DNA of 64,000 nt, taken from NCBI RefSeq assembly GCF_027924405.1, contig NZ_AP026978.1, forward strand, positions 5,518,001 through 5,582,000, read 5' to 3'. Below, piece by piece: positions 15,743 through 24,490 of this stretch. This DNA is from Nocardia sputorum. Lineage in GTDB: Bacteria > Actinomycetota > Actinomycetes > Mycobacteriales > Mycobacteriaceae. A program made the position numbers and the translations under genes. The notes beneath the pieces were generated by a model. That model ran no database searches, was not told the origin of the DNA, and saw only the letters and a program-made list of their open reading frames with translations. Within the stretch, counting starts at the first letter, position 1; each line of letters starts with the position of its first letter.

Positions 15743-18139
15743 GTGATGGCGGTCGGATCGCAACCCGCAACCCCGCCGAACCACCCGCCACACCGCGGTC
15801 CGCGAGAGGCAGCCGACGCAGCGGGCCCGGCCGCGAGCAGACGAGCCTTCGGCCGGGAACTCCGGCGGTGGCGCGAGTTTCGCGGCATGTCGCAGGCCGA
15901 GCTCGGCAATCTCGTTCATTGCGACAAGTCGGTGATCAGCCGCATCGAGGCCGGACAGCGACCGGTCTCCCCGAATTTCATCGCCTCCTGTGAGCGCGAA
16001 CTGGCCACCGGCGGTGCCCTGCTCGCGCAAGCGCCCGCGCCGAAGGCGCACAGCGCGGCACAGCCCGTGTCACTGGCCGAGCTGGGCTTGCCGCCCGCGC
16101 CCAGGCTCGTCGGCCGCGCGTCGCAGCTCGCCGAGATGCTCGCGGTGCTCGCGGGGGACGAGGCGCACCGGAATTCCGCGCGGATCTGCCTGATTCGGGG
16201 TATGGCCGGGGTCGGCAAGACCGCACTCGCATTGCACGCCGCCCACCAGCTGATGCCCGTCTTCACGGACGGATGCGTCTACCGCGATCTGGGCGGAGAC
16301 ACGACCGGTGTCAGCCCGACGCGCCCGGAGGACCTGCTGGAATGGCTGCTGCGGCATCTGCGGGTCGACGCCAAGGCGATGCCGGTGGGGCTCGCGGATC
16401 GGGCCGCACTGTATCGCGGGCGCACCCGGGGCAAACGCATCCTGCTGGTGCTGGACAACGTGCGGCACAGTGATCAGGTCATGTCCGTGCTTCCGTCCGA
16501 GGCCGGCTGCGCGGTGATCGTCAACACGCGCCATCGGCTCGCCTCCGTCGATGCCGCGGTCCATATCGACCTGGATCCGCTGCCCCGTGCCGACGCCCGA
16601 GACCTGTTGCGGCAGACCGCCACGCCGAACGCCGTACCCGACGACGACCCTGTCCCCGTCGAGGAGGTCGAGCAGATCGTCGAACGATGCGGCGATCTGC
16701 CCCTGGCCATTCACATCGCGGCGAGTATGTACCGCCGCAAACCGCACCTCGGGTTCCGCGGCGTGCTCGAGCATCTCACCGCCCATGCCGAAGGCATCGA
16801 CACCTTCTCCGACGGGGACCGCAGTGTCGCCACGGTTCTGCGTACGGCACTGGCGGAACTCGGTGAATCGGAGCGCCACTTGTTCCGGCTGCTGTCGGTG
16901 CACCCGGGCCGGCGGTACACCCCCGAAGTAGCCGCCGCGCTGGCGGGCACATCCGTACGCCAGGGCAGGCAACAGCTCGACGCCCTCTGGGACCGGCATC
17001 TTCTCGTCGCCGGAGACGGCGAGGGCTACGGCATCCACGATCTGCTGCGCGAGTTGTCCGCCGACGAAGCCACCGCACTCTCCGACGCCGAACGCGGCGC
17101 GGCGTTACGGCGGGTCCTCGCGCTCTACCTCCGAACCGCCGACGCCGCCGACGCGCTGATCGCACCGCATCGCAACCGGGTGCCACTGCCCGGAGAGATC
17201 GGCGACGAGGTCGCCGCGCGGTTCACCGACCCCGCCGCTGCGCTGGAATGGCTCGACGCCGAAGAGACCACCCTGGTCGCCCTCGCCCGTGCCGCCCGGG
17301 CGCATCGACATGACGAATACGCATGCCACCTGGCGCACATCCTGCGCGGCTACTTCTTCCACACCCGCCGCTGCGACCCCTGGATAGCGACCCATGAGGA
17401 CGCGCTCGAGTGCGCTCGCCGCTCGCACGACCGCTGGTGGGAGGCGACCACCTCCAACAATCTCGGTCTGGCCTTCGCCATGCGCCACGACCTCGACGAC
17501 GCCTCCCGGCACTATCGGCACGCGCTGGCCCTGCTCACCGAATTGGGCGACGACATCGGCGCCAGTCATACGCGGGGACACCAAGCCTGGATCCATTACT
17601 TGCGCGGGCAGTACAGCGAGGCGGTCGAGCAGGCACGCGCCGCGCTGGCGGTCTATCGGCGGCACGGCATGCGCCGCAACGCCGCCATCATGATGCGTGA
17701 GATCGGCTGCTCGCTGGCCGCGCTGAACCAGGCCGAGGAAGCCGCCGAGCACCTCGAACCCGCGATCGCCGAATTCGACGCGCTCGGTCTGGACCTCGAC
17801 ATGAGCATGGCGCTCAACTGCCTCGGCGAGCTACATCTGCGCAGCGATCCGGCCGACGCGTCGGCGCGGTTCGGCGCGGCGCGGCGAACGGCACGGGCTT
17901 GCGGCAGCCGCATCGAGGAAGCACGGGCCTTACGCGGTCTGGGTAGCGCGGCGGCACTGCTCGGACGTTCGAAACCCGCACGCGCGTATTGGTCGTCCGC
18001 GTTGACGCTGATGGAGCAGTTCCGGCTTCCGGGCTCGGACGACGTGCGCCGGCTCATCGCGGACCACGCGGCCGGTTCCGCCCACGCGGGATCGAGCAAA
18101 GGGGGTCCCATGGACGCCCACGTGAATCCGCCGCGCTGA
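15743..18139 (+). CDS. XRE-NB-ARC-TPR (STAND) transcriptional regulator
   Basis: A 798-residue multidomain regulator. Residues 35-95 are an XRE HTH (FGRELRRWREFRGMSQAELG, SVISRIEAGQRPV). Residues 130-450 are a STAND NB-ARC ATPase with Walker A GMAGVGKTALAL (about 153), Walker B ILLVLDN (about 232), an arginine sensor in VIVNTRHRLAS, and the GLPL-type motif CGDLPLAI. Residues 540-790 are TPR repeats (NNLGLAFAMRHDLDDASRHY and following). AfsR/SARP-like STAND proteins switch on a ligand or partner bound to the TPRs and often control specialised metabolism in actinobacteria. It is divergent from the Rieske/B3-4 operon and is its most likely regulator. The GTG/ATG pair at the start lies near GGGAGGGG. 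Confidence 0.88.
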   Translation: MMAVGSQPATPPNHPPHRGPREAADAAGPAASRRAFGRELRRWREFRGMSQAELGNLVHCDKSVISRIEAGQRPVSPNFIASCERELATGGALLAQAPAPKAHSAAQPVSLAELGLPPAPRLVGRASQLAEMLAVLAGDEAHRNSARICLIRGMAGVGKTALALHAAHQLMPVFTDGCVYRDLGGDTTGVSPTRPEDLLEWLLRHLRVDAKAMPVGLADRAALYRGRTRGKRILLVLDNVRHSDQVMSVLPSEAGCAVIVNTRHRLASVDAAVHIDLDPLPRADARDLLRQTATPNAVPDDDPVPVEEVEQIVERCGDLPLAIHIAASMYRRKPHLGFRGVLEHLTAHAEGIDTFSDGDRSVATVLRTALAELGESERHLFRLLSVHPGRRYTPEVAAALAGTSVRQGRQQLDALWDRHLLVAGDGEGYGIHDLLRELSADEATALSDAERGAALRRVLALYLRTADAADALIAPHRNRVPLPGEIGDEVAARFTDPAAALEWLDAEETTLVALARAARAHRHDEYACHLAHILRGYFFHTRRCDPWIATHEDALECARRSHDRWWEATTSNNLGLAFAMRHDLDDASRHYRHALALLTELGDDIGASHTRGHQAWIHYLRGQYSEAVEQARAALAVYRRHGMRRNAAIMMREIGCSLAALNQAEEAAEHLEPAIAEFDALGLDLDMSMALNCLGELHLRSDPADASARFGAARRTARACGSRIEEARALRGLGSAAALLGRSKPARAYWSSALTLMEQFRLPGSDDVRRLIADHAAGSAHAGSSKGGPMDAHVNPPR

Positions 18140-18171
18140 AAGCCTGTCTGCGCAGCGCGGCGCTCCCCCGA

Positions 18172-19095
18172 TCAGAGGGCGTAGGGCGCGATGAAACGCT
18201 CGAGGGCGTCCCAGAGTCCGGCTTCGCGCCGCGGGTCGTACGACTCCTCCGACGAGCGGTCCACCCGGCCGCGGTCGACGTAGGCGCCGGTCGGCGCGGC
18301 GGTGGCGCCGACGACGACGTCGGCGAGGTAGCGCCCGGCGGCCGCGCGGCTGGTCGCGAACGGCGTGAGGGTGAGCACCGGCAGGATGCGGCGCATCGCG
18401 AACCGGGACGCCGGACCCGCGTTGCGGGCGAGGCCGGTGCCGGGGACGAACCCCGGGTTGAAGCCGATGACCTCGATCCCGGACCGCAGGCGGCGTGCGT
18501 ACTCGTGCACGAGGTAGATGGCGGCGAGTTTGCTCGTCGAGTACGCGGTGCGTCCGGCGGCGGTGGTACGCGGCTCGGGAAACGCGCCTGGGCGAGCGAG
18601 GACGTCCGGGGGCTGCCAGACCGGGCCGGGCACCATACCCAAGTTGTGCCGCAAGTCGCCGAAGTGGGTGTCGCTCACGGTGATCACGATCCGGGCCGGG
18701 GCGTCGAAGCGATCCTCGAGCAGGCGGATGAACAGATGGTTGGCGAGCACGTTGACGGCGAAGGTGGACTCGAATCCGCCGGGCCCCTCGGTGAGCGCGT
18801 TCGTGTACTGCATTCCCGCGTTGCCCACGAAACCGCGCAGCGGCGGCAGCTCGTCCCGGTCGAGCCTGCCGCGGATCTCGGCCACGGCCGAACGCACGCT
18901 GTCCGGTGCGCCGAGGTCGACCTCGACGTGCGACACCCGCTGCCCCCCGGCGCCCAGTTCGGCGGCCAGTCGTGCGCCGGTGGAGCCGCGGGCGGCGACG
19001 ACGAGATGCGCCTGCGGTGACGCGCGGAGGATGCGCTCCGCGGCGACGCGGCCGATCCCGCGACTCGCCCCCGTCATCACGATGGTCGACGGCAT
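18172..19095 (-). CDS. Short-chain dehydrogenase/reductase
   Basis: A 307-residue SDR of the protochlorophyllide-reductase/retinol-dehydrogenase-like extended type. NAD(P)-binding motif TGASRGIG (residues 8-15), structural GNAGMQY, catalytic Ser141 (VITVSDTHF) and Y185-STS-K189 are all present; the Arg/Arg pattern after strand 2 (AARGSTGARLA) suggests NADP. AGGAGG four bases before ATG 19095 fixes the start. It is divergent from the MmyB-like regulator at 19231, an arrangement reported as common in actinobacteria, in which the regulator controls the neighbouring SDR. The substrate is unknown. Confidence 0.9.
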   Translation of the reverse strand: MPSTIVMTGASRGIGRVAAERILRASPQAHLVVAARGSTGARLAAELGAGGQRVSHVEVDLGAPDSVRSAVAEIRGRLDRDELPPLRGFVGNAGMQYTNALTEGPGGFESTFAVNVLANHLFIRLLEDRFDAPARIVITVSDTHFGDLRHNLGMVPGPVWQPPDVLARPGAFPEPRTTAAGRTAYSTSKLAAIYLVHEYARRLRSGIEVIGFNPGFVPGTGLARNAGPASRFAMRRILPVLTLTPFATSRAAAGRYLADVVVGATAAPTGAYVDRGRVDRSSEESYDPRREAGLWDALERFIAPYAL

Positions 19096-19230
19096 GGAAC
19101 CTCCTGCACTGTGGGCCCGATCGGTCGTCTTCGATGGTCGTCGCCCTGGCTGTGGGCTGCCAGTGCCGTGCCCGTCACCAGGACTGCCGGTACCCAGGCT
19201 GCCGCGACGCGCGGCAGACAGAATGGAGGC

Positions 19231-20094
19231 GTGGCTCGTTCTCGTTCCGATTTCGGCGCGCTGCTGCACGCCTGGCGCGACCGCCTGTCGCCCGTCGACG
19301 CCGGTTTCCCGGTGACGGCCGGCCGGCGTGCCCCGGGACTGCGCCGTGAGGAGCTCGCGCAGCTCGCCGGGCTGTCGGTCGACTACATCCTGCGCTTGGA
19401 GCAAGGTCGCGCCCGCAATCCGTCGGCGCAGGTGGTCGGCGCGCTCGCGCGGGCTCTGCAGCTGTCCCGGAGCGAGCGCGACGAGCTGTACCGCAAGGCC
19501 GGTCTGCTGCCGCCGCAGGACGGAACGATCGGCACGCACGTGCCCCCTGGCGTCCAACGGCTCACCGCGCGTCTCGGCGACGTCCCGATCGGGGTGTTCG
19601 CCGCCGACTGGACACTCGTGTGGTGGAACGGCATGTGGAGCGCCCTGCACGGCGACCCCTCGACGGTCCCCGCCACCGAGCGCAACCTCGCGCGTGCCGT
19701 TTTCGGCACCGGCGCGGCGCGGGCTTCGGTCCGTCCCTTCCGGTCCGACCGCGCGGAAGGCGCGTTCGCGGCGTCGATCGTCGCCGATCTGAAGGACGCG
19801 GTGTCCCGGTATCCCGCCGACGCCGGGCTCGATCGCCTCGTGCGGGATCTTCGCACCGCGTCCGGCGCTTTCGCGCAGCTCTGGACGACGGCGACCGCGT
19901 CCAAGCACACGTCCGACCGGAAGACGATCCGGCACCCCGAGGTCGGCGACATCACCCTCGACTGCGACGTCCTCGTCGTTCCAGGCGCCGACCTTCGCAT
20001 GGTCACCTACACGGCGGCGGACGGAAGCGACGACGCGGGGAAGCTCGACCTGCTCCGCGTCACGAACGACCGCGCGGCCGGTACGCCGCCCTGA
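19231..20094 (+). CDS. XRE-family regulator with MmyB-like ligand-binding domain
   Basis: A 287-residue regulator. The N-terminal 90 residues hold an XRE HTH in the characteristic MmyB form (RAPGLRREELAQLAGLSVDY, LRLEQGRARNPS). The rest is the MmyB-like PAS-type domain (GVFAADWTLVWWNGMWSALHG; ERNLARAVF; DLRTASGAFAQLWTTA; HPEVGDITLDCDVL), thought to bind fatty-acid-like or redox ligands. GGAGG immediately precedes GTG 19231; an ATG-less longer frame runs back to 19111. It faces away from the SDR gene, its probable target. Confidence 0.9.
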   Translation: MARSRSDFGALLHAWRDRLSPVDAGFPVTAGRRAPGLRREELAQLAGLSVDYILRLEQGRARNPSAQVVGALARALQLSRSERDELYRKAGLLPPQDGTIGTHVPPGVQRLTARLGDVPIGVFAADWTLVWWNGMWSALHGDPSTVPATERNLARAVFGTGAARASVRPFRSDRAEGAFAASIVADLKDAVSRYPADAGLDRLVRDLRTASGAFAQLWTTATASKHTSDRKTIRHPEVGDITLDCDVLVVPGADLRMVTYTAADGSDDAGKLDLLRVTNDRAAGTPP

Positions 20095-20157
20095 CCCGCG
20101 ACGTTGGCACGGTGCGCGTACCGGCGTGCGCGTCGGTGGTCGGCGCCCTGGACCCGG

Positions 20158-20769
20158 TCAGCGCACAGGCTGATCGGCCCAAGCCTGCGGCAGTGCCGCA
20201 CAAGACACGTCGGCGATCTCGTGCAAGCGCTGCGGGGGAAAACCCAAACGGCTCAATTGGATCAGGCCCTGGGCGACCATCACGACATTGGCGCTGACGG
20301 CCGAGAGCGTGGCTTCGTCGCCGGCTCCGGCGTCGTGCATGGCGGGGCGCAGCCGGTCGGCGACGCCCTGCTCCATGGCCGTGGTGGTCCGGGTCCCGAT
20401 GGTGGCGACCTCGGGGATCCGGGTGGCGAGCTGGGCGATGCTGTTGATCATCAGACACCCGCGCCGATCCGGCTGCGCGGCACAGTCTTCGATGATCGCC
20501 TGGTACAGCGCGCGCACCGCGGAGCGCGCCGAACCGCCCGCCGAACCGATGGCCTCGCGGACCAGACGCGCGCGGCGCTCGCAATAGCGTTCGAACGCCA
20601 CCAAGAACAGGCCGCGCTTGCTGCCGTAGGCGGCGTAGATGCTCCCGTTCCCGACGCCGGTCGCCAGCGAGACGTCTTCCACCGACGTGCTGTCGAAACC
20701 CTTCGACCAGAACAGCTCGGTCGCGGCGTCGAGCAGGCTCGATTCGTCGAACTGTCGCGGCCGTCCCAT
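20158..20769 (-). CDS. TetR-family transcriptional regulator
   Basis: A 203-residue TetR repressor beginning MGRPRQFDESSLLDAATELF, with HTH helices EDVSLATGVGNGSIYAAYGS. The conserved C-terminal stretch RRGCLMINSIAQLATRIPEV marks the TetR_C subgroup (YxaF/NemR-like) that often senses electrophiles or quinones. Start ATG 20769 follows GGTGAG. It is divergent from a GlxA-type regulator, and a 16-bp palindrome sits between them. A longer in-frame opening extends to 21369 but is antisense to the GlxA gene and is rejected. Confidence 0.9.
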   Translation of the reverse strand: MGRPRQFDESSLLDAATELFWSKGFDSTSVEDVSLATGVGNGSIYAAYGSKRGLFLVAFERYCERRARLVREAIGSAGGSARSAVRALYQAIIEDCAAQPDRRGCLMINSIAQLATRIPEVATIGTRTTTAMEQGVADRLRPAMHDAGAGDEATLSAVSANVVMVAQGLIQLSRLGFPPQRLHEIADVSCAALPQAWADQPVR

Positions 20770-20817
20770 GCGCTCACCGTACCAATCGGTGTGCGAGGTC
20801 CGGCACATCACTTGTTC

Positions 20818-20833
20818 TGGAGGCTCGCCTCCA
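20818..20833. promoter_or_regulatory. Palindrome in TetR/GlxA divergent promoter
   Basis: TGGAGGC-tc-GCCTCCA is a perfect inverted repeat with 7-bp arms located between the TetR gene and the GlxA-type gene. It is a likely operator for the TetR protein, controlling both directions. Confidence 0.5.
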
Positions 20834-20846
20834 CAATACTGTTGAC

Positions 20847-21854
20847 ATGTCCCACAACTTCGCCGCCTCGCCCAGCAAACGGGTGGGCATTCTGGTCTTC
20901 GACGGCGTGAAGATGCTCGACTTCGTGGGGCCCGCGGAGGTGTTCGTAGAGGCGAATCAATCGGTGGCGGGGTACGAGGTGGTCCTGGTCTCGGCCGATG
21001 GCAAGGACGCCCAGACCTCGATCGGCGCGCGGGTCGAGGTGAGCTGCGCGGCCGCCGAGGCGGGCCGTTTCGACACGGTGGTGATCCCGGGAAGCGAGCT
21101 GCCGCCGGGCAAATTCGTGACGCCGGCGGTGCTGGCGGCCGCACGGCACCTGTCCTGCAACACGCGGCGGTTGGCATCCATCTGCAGTGGCGCGTTCGTG
21201 CTGGCCGAACTGGGCCTGTTCGACGGCAGACGCGCGAGCACGCACTGGAAATTCGCGGCCGACCTCGCGCGGCGCTACCCGTCCATCGAGGTGGACCCCG
21301 ACGCCATCTTCGTGCGGGACGGCAACCTCTACAGCTCGGCCGGGGTCGCGGCGGGCGTCGATCTCGCACTGGCCCTCGTCGAAGAGGACCACGGCGCCGA
21401 CGTCGCGCGGAACGTGGCGCAGGCGCTGGTGGTCTACATGCAGCGCGCGGGAGGGCAATCCCAGTTCTCCGCGTCGCTGAGCGGACCCGTGCCGCGCAGC
21501 CCGCTGGTGCGCGGAGTCGTGGACTTGATCTGCGCGGATCCGGCCTACCCGCACACCGTGCAGACCCTCGCCGCGCACGCGCGGGTCAGCGTCCGGCATC
21601 TGACCCGGCTGTTCCGGGCGGAACTCGAACGCTCCCCCGCGGAGTACGTCGCGTTCATCCGCTTCGGCACGGCCCGGGACATGCTGCACGCCGGGTACAG
21701 CGTGACGGAGACCGCGATGGCCGCGGGATACGGCACCAGCGAGGCGTTGCGCCGCGCGTTCGTGGCGCGCCTGGGCGTCTCCCCGAGCAAATACCAGCAA
21801 CGCTTCCGGTCGACCGCCAGGGCGGAGCCGGTGATGGAGCAGGCCGTGTCCTGA
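20847..21854 (+). CDS. GlxA-family regulator (DJ-1/PfpI + AraC HTH)
   Basis: A 335-residue two-domain regulator. Residues 10-190 are a DJ-1/PfpI class I amidotransferase-like domain (KRVGILVFDGVKMLDFVGPA; nucleophile-elbow cysteine C113 in SICSGAFVLAELG). Residues 225-325 are an AraC-type double HTH (VQTLAAHARVSVRHLTRLF; VTETAMAAGYGTSEALRRAF; LGVSPSKYQQRF). GlxA-type regulators usually activate nearby enzymes; the DJ-1 part likely senses a ligand. Three alpha/beta hydrolase genes follow on the same strand about 100 bp downstream and are the plausible targets. Start ATG 20847. Confidence 0.9.
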   Translation: MSHNFAASPSKRVGILVFDGVKMLDFVGPAEVFVEANQSVAGYEVVLVSADGKDAQTSIGARVEVSCAAAEAGRFDTVVIPGSELPPGKFVTPAVLAAARHLSCNTRRLASICSGAFVLAELGLFDGRRASTHWKFAADLARRYPSIEVDPDAIFVRDGNLYSSAGVAAGVDLALALVEEDHGADVARNVAQALVVYMQRAGGQSQFSASLSGPVPRSPLVRGVVDLICADPAYPHTVQTLAAHARVSVRHLTRLFRAELERSPAEYVAFIRFGTARDMLHAGYSVTETAMAAGYGTSEALRRAFVARLGVSPSKYQQRFRSTARAEPVMEQAVS

Positions 21855-21957
21855 TCAGAGGCATTTGTGGCCCGTGCGGAGGGGCGCGCGCATGGGTGTC
21901 CGGCCGAGACTGGGTCGGCCACAGCGCCACTCGTCGTGCGCTGGAGAAAGGAACGCT

Positions 21958-22681
21958 ATGTCCGCCCCGGCAAGTCCGACCATCGTCCTGGTGCACGGCG
22001 CTTTCGCCGATGCCTCGAGCTGGTCCCCGGTCACCGAACGGCTGCTCGGCCAGGGGCCATCGCGTCCTGGTTCCTCCGGTGTTCAATCGCAGCCTCGCGG
22101 CGGACGCGGCCTACATCAGGTCGTTCGTGGAGCGGATCGACGGCCCCGTGCTGCTGGCCGGGCACTCCTACGGCGGGGCCGTCATCACCGTCGCTGGCGT
22201 CGCCGACAACGTCGTGGGCTTGGTCTACGTGTCCGGCTACGCCCTCGAGGAGGGCGAGAGCCTCGGTCAGCTGCAGGGCGGGTTCCCGGACTCCGACCTG
22301 GCGGCCAACCTCGTCTACGCGCCGTACCCGATCGAGGGCGCCGAGCCCGGCACGGACGTCTCGGTCGAGATCAGCGCCTTCCCGGAGGTTTTCGCCGCGG
22401 GCCTCGACGCGGCGAAGGCCGCGGTGCTCGCGGTCTCGCAACGGCCGTTGTCCGCCATCGCGTTCAACGAGCCCGCCTCGGCGGCCGCGTGGAAGACCAA
22501 ACCGGCCTGGGGCATCGTGTCCAGCGCCGACCGAACCATCAATCCCGAGGTCGAGCGATTCGGCTATCGGCGAGCCGGATTCCGCGCGGTCGTGGAGATC
22601 GATGGACCACACCTGGTCATGCAGACCCACCCCGGCGAAGTCGCGGCCGTCATCACCGACGCGATCGCCGCGTCGGCCTGA
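21958..22681 (+). pseudogene. Alpha/beta hydrolase gene with +1 frameshift
   Basis: Two overlapping frames encode one hydrolase. From ATG 21958 (AAAGGA upstream) the frame reads SPTIVLVHGAFADASSW and stays open to LLGQG. It then shifts, and the next frame continues HRVLVPPVFNRSLAADAAY, GHSYGGAVITVAG and on to the stop at 22681. The shift falls at a run of four G (22053-22056) where three would keep the frame. The paralogue at 23725-24444 is collinear across this point (RAQGHSVIAAANPLRG), confirming an extra base. The gene is either truly broken or carries a sequencing error; a repaired product would be about 240 residues with the GHSYGG serine nucleophile. Confidence 0.82.
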
Positions 22682-22721
22682 GCCACCGCAGTTCCCACAC
22701 CCCTATCAGAGAGGCACGATC

Positions 22722-23687
22722 ATGTCAGGAAACCCGCTGGGCATCTCGCTCGAACCCGCGGCGCAGGAGTTCGTCGACGCGACCGCACAGCCGCCGTTCC
22801 TCTACCAGCTCCCGCCCGAAGAGGGCCGCAAAGCGGTGGACGGCGTGCAGGACTCGCCGATCTTCAAGCCCGAGATCGACGAGGAGTGGATCACCGTCGA
22901 GGGCGGGCCGACCGGCTCGGTGCGGGTTCGGATCGTCAAGCCGCAGGGCGCTACCGGGACATTGCCGGTGATCGTCTACACCCACGGCGCGGGATGGGTG
23001 TTCGGCGACGCGCACACGCACGACCGCCTGGTGCGCGATCTCGCCGTCGGCACGAACGCGGCCGTCGTGTTCCCCGAGTACGACCGGTCTCCGGACGTGC
23101 GCTACCCGGTGGCCAACGAGCAGTCCTACCGCGTCGCCCAATGGGTCACCACCCATGGCGCCGAGAAGGGCCTCGATTCGTCCCGCATCGCGATCGCGGG
23201 CGACTCGGTCGGCGGCAACATGGCCATCGCGCTGACCCTGATGGCCAAGGAACGCGGCGATGTCTCCTTCGTTCAGCAGGTGCTGTTCTACCCGGTGACC
23301 GACGCCAATTTCGACACGGGCTCCTACGAGCAGTTCGCCGAGGGGTACTTCCTCACCCGCGAGGGCATGAAGTGGTTCTGGGATCAGTACACCACCAGTG
23401 CGGACGAGCGCGCGCAGATCACGGTGTCCCCGCTGCGCGCGACCACCGCGCAGCTGGCCGGGCTGCCGCCCGCGCTGGTCATCACCGCCGAGGCCGATGT
23501 GCTGCGCGACGAGGGCGAAGCCTTCGCGGGCAAGTTGCGCGCCGCGGGCGTGCCGGTCACCCAGGTGCGCTACGGCGGGATCGTGCACGACTTCGTGATG
23601 GTCAACTCGCTGCACGACACCCATGCCGCCAAGGCGGCGGTGGCGCAGGCCGTCGCGACTTTGCGGTCCGCCCTGTACCCCGCCTGA
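22722..23687 (+). CDS. Alpha/beta hydrolase fold-3 (HSL-family esterase)
   Basis: A 321-residue carboxylesterase of the hormone-sensitive-lipase family. The oxyanion motif is HGAGW (about residue 88, variant of HGGGW), the nucleophile elbow is GDSVGG (about 161), the acid lies in AEADVLRDEG and the base in IVHDFVMVN. No signal peptide, so it is cytosolic. GAGAGGC precedes ATG 22722. It sits between the two GHSYGG-type hydrolases, 40 bp from each, so all three are probably one transcript. The natural ester substrate is unknown. Confidence 0.92.
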   Translation: MSGNPLGISLEPAAQEFVDATAQPPFLYQLPPEEGRKAVDGVQDSPIFKPEIDEEWITVEGGPTGSVRVRIVKPQGATGTLPVIVYTHGAGWVFGDAHTHDRLVRDLAVGTNAAVVFPEYDRSPDVRYPVANEQSYRVAQWVTTHGAEKGLDSSRIAIAGDSVGGNMAIALTLMAKERGDVSFVQQVLFYPVTDANFDTGSYEQFAEGYFLTREGMKWFWDQYTTSADERAQITVSPLRATTAQLAGLPPALVITAEADVLRDEGEAFAGKLRAAGVPVTQVRYGGIVHDFVMVNSLHDTHAAKAAVAQAVATLRSALYPA

Positions 23688-23724
23688 GCCGTACCCGACG
23701 ATCCGATTCGGAGGAATCACACTC

Positions 23725-24444
23725 GTGAGCACCGAGCCCACCAGCCCGACCATCGTGCTTGTCCACGGCGCGTTCGCCGACTCCTCCAGCTGGAACGGGG
23801 TCATCGAACGGTTGCGCGCACAAGGACATTCCGTCATCGCGGCCGCCAATCCGTTGCGCGGCCTCGACAGTGACGCCGCCTATGTTGCCTCGGTCCTCGA
23901 CACCGTGGAAGGGCCGTGCGTTCTGGTCGGCCATTCCTACGGCGGGAGCGTCATCACGGTTGCCGCCGCCGGGAAGAGCAATGTCGAAGCGCTCGTCTAC
24001 ATCGCCGCTTTCATTCCCGACGAAGGCGAGAGCGCGCTGCAATTGACCGACAAGTTCCCCGGATCGACGCTCGGGCCGACCACCCGGGCCGCGGCCTACC
24101 CGCTTCCGGGCGGGGGCACCGGCACCGAGCTCTACATCCGGCAGGAGGAATTCCACCGGCAGTTCGCCGCCGACGTGCCCGCCGCCACCGGCGAGCTGAT
24201 GGCCGCGACCCAGCGGCCGGTCGCCCTCGACGCCCTGCAACAGCCCGCCACCGCAACCGCGTGGCGGGATATCCGGTCGTTCGCGCTGCTCACCAGCGAG
24301 GACAAGAACATTCCGGTGGAAGCGCAGCGGTTCATGGCGCAGCGGGCGGGCGCCGATGTCGTCGAGGTCTCGGCCTCGCACGCGGTCTCGGTGTCGGCTC
24401 CCGACGTGGTCTGCGAGTTGATCGCCCGAGCCGCCGCGAAGTAG
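23725..24444 (+). CDS. Alpha/beta hydrolase
   Basis: A 239-residue single-domain hydrolase of the small EstC/salicylate-esterase-like group: HGAF oxyanion strand (PTIVLVHGAFADSSSW), nucleophile elbow GHSYGG, and a C-terminal His in VSASHAVSVSAPD. Start GTG 23725 has CGGAGG upstream. It is closely similar to the frameshifted gene at 21958, so the cluster contains a duplicated gene with an unrelated esterase between copies. A strong hairpin at 24451-24486 ends the operon. Confidence 0.88.
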   Translation: MSTEPTSPTIVLVHGAFADSSSWNGVIERLRAQGHSVIAAANPLRGLDSDAAYVASVLDTVEGPCVLVGHSYGGSVITVAAAGKSNVEALVYIAAFIPDEGESALQLTDKFPGSTLGPTTRAAAYPLPGGGTGTELYIRQEEFHRQFAADVPAATGELMAATQRPVALDALQQPATATAWRDIRSFALLTSEDKNIPVEAQRFMAQRAGADVVEVSASHAVSVSAPDVVCELIARAAAK

Positions 24445-24450
24445 CTCCGA

Positions 24451-24486
24451 GCGGTCCGCGCGGCGCGATCGCGCCGCGCGGATCGC
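24451..24486. terminator. Bidirectional hairpin terminator
   Basis: A 28-bp perfect palindrome (24455-24482) is extended on both sides by GCG/CGC and one G-U pair, giving an about 18-bp GC-only stem with almost no loop. It lies exactly between convergent stop codons (hydrolase 24444, glycoside hydrolase 24491). No U tract, as is usual in high-GC actinobacteria. Confidence 0.75.
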
Positions 24487-24490
24487 TGCC

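Noticed and set aside
20770-21369. N-terminal extension of the TetR gene at 20158-20769
   Set aside because: It would be antisense to the GlxA gene and the extra sequence is Arg/Pro-rich. The normal TetR start MGRPRQF is at 20769.
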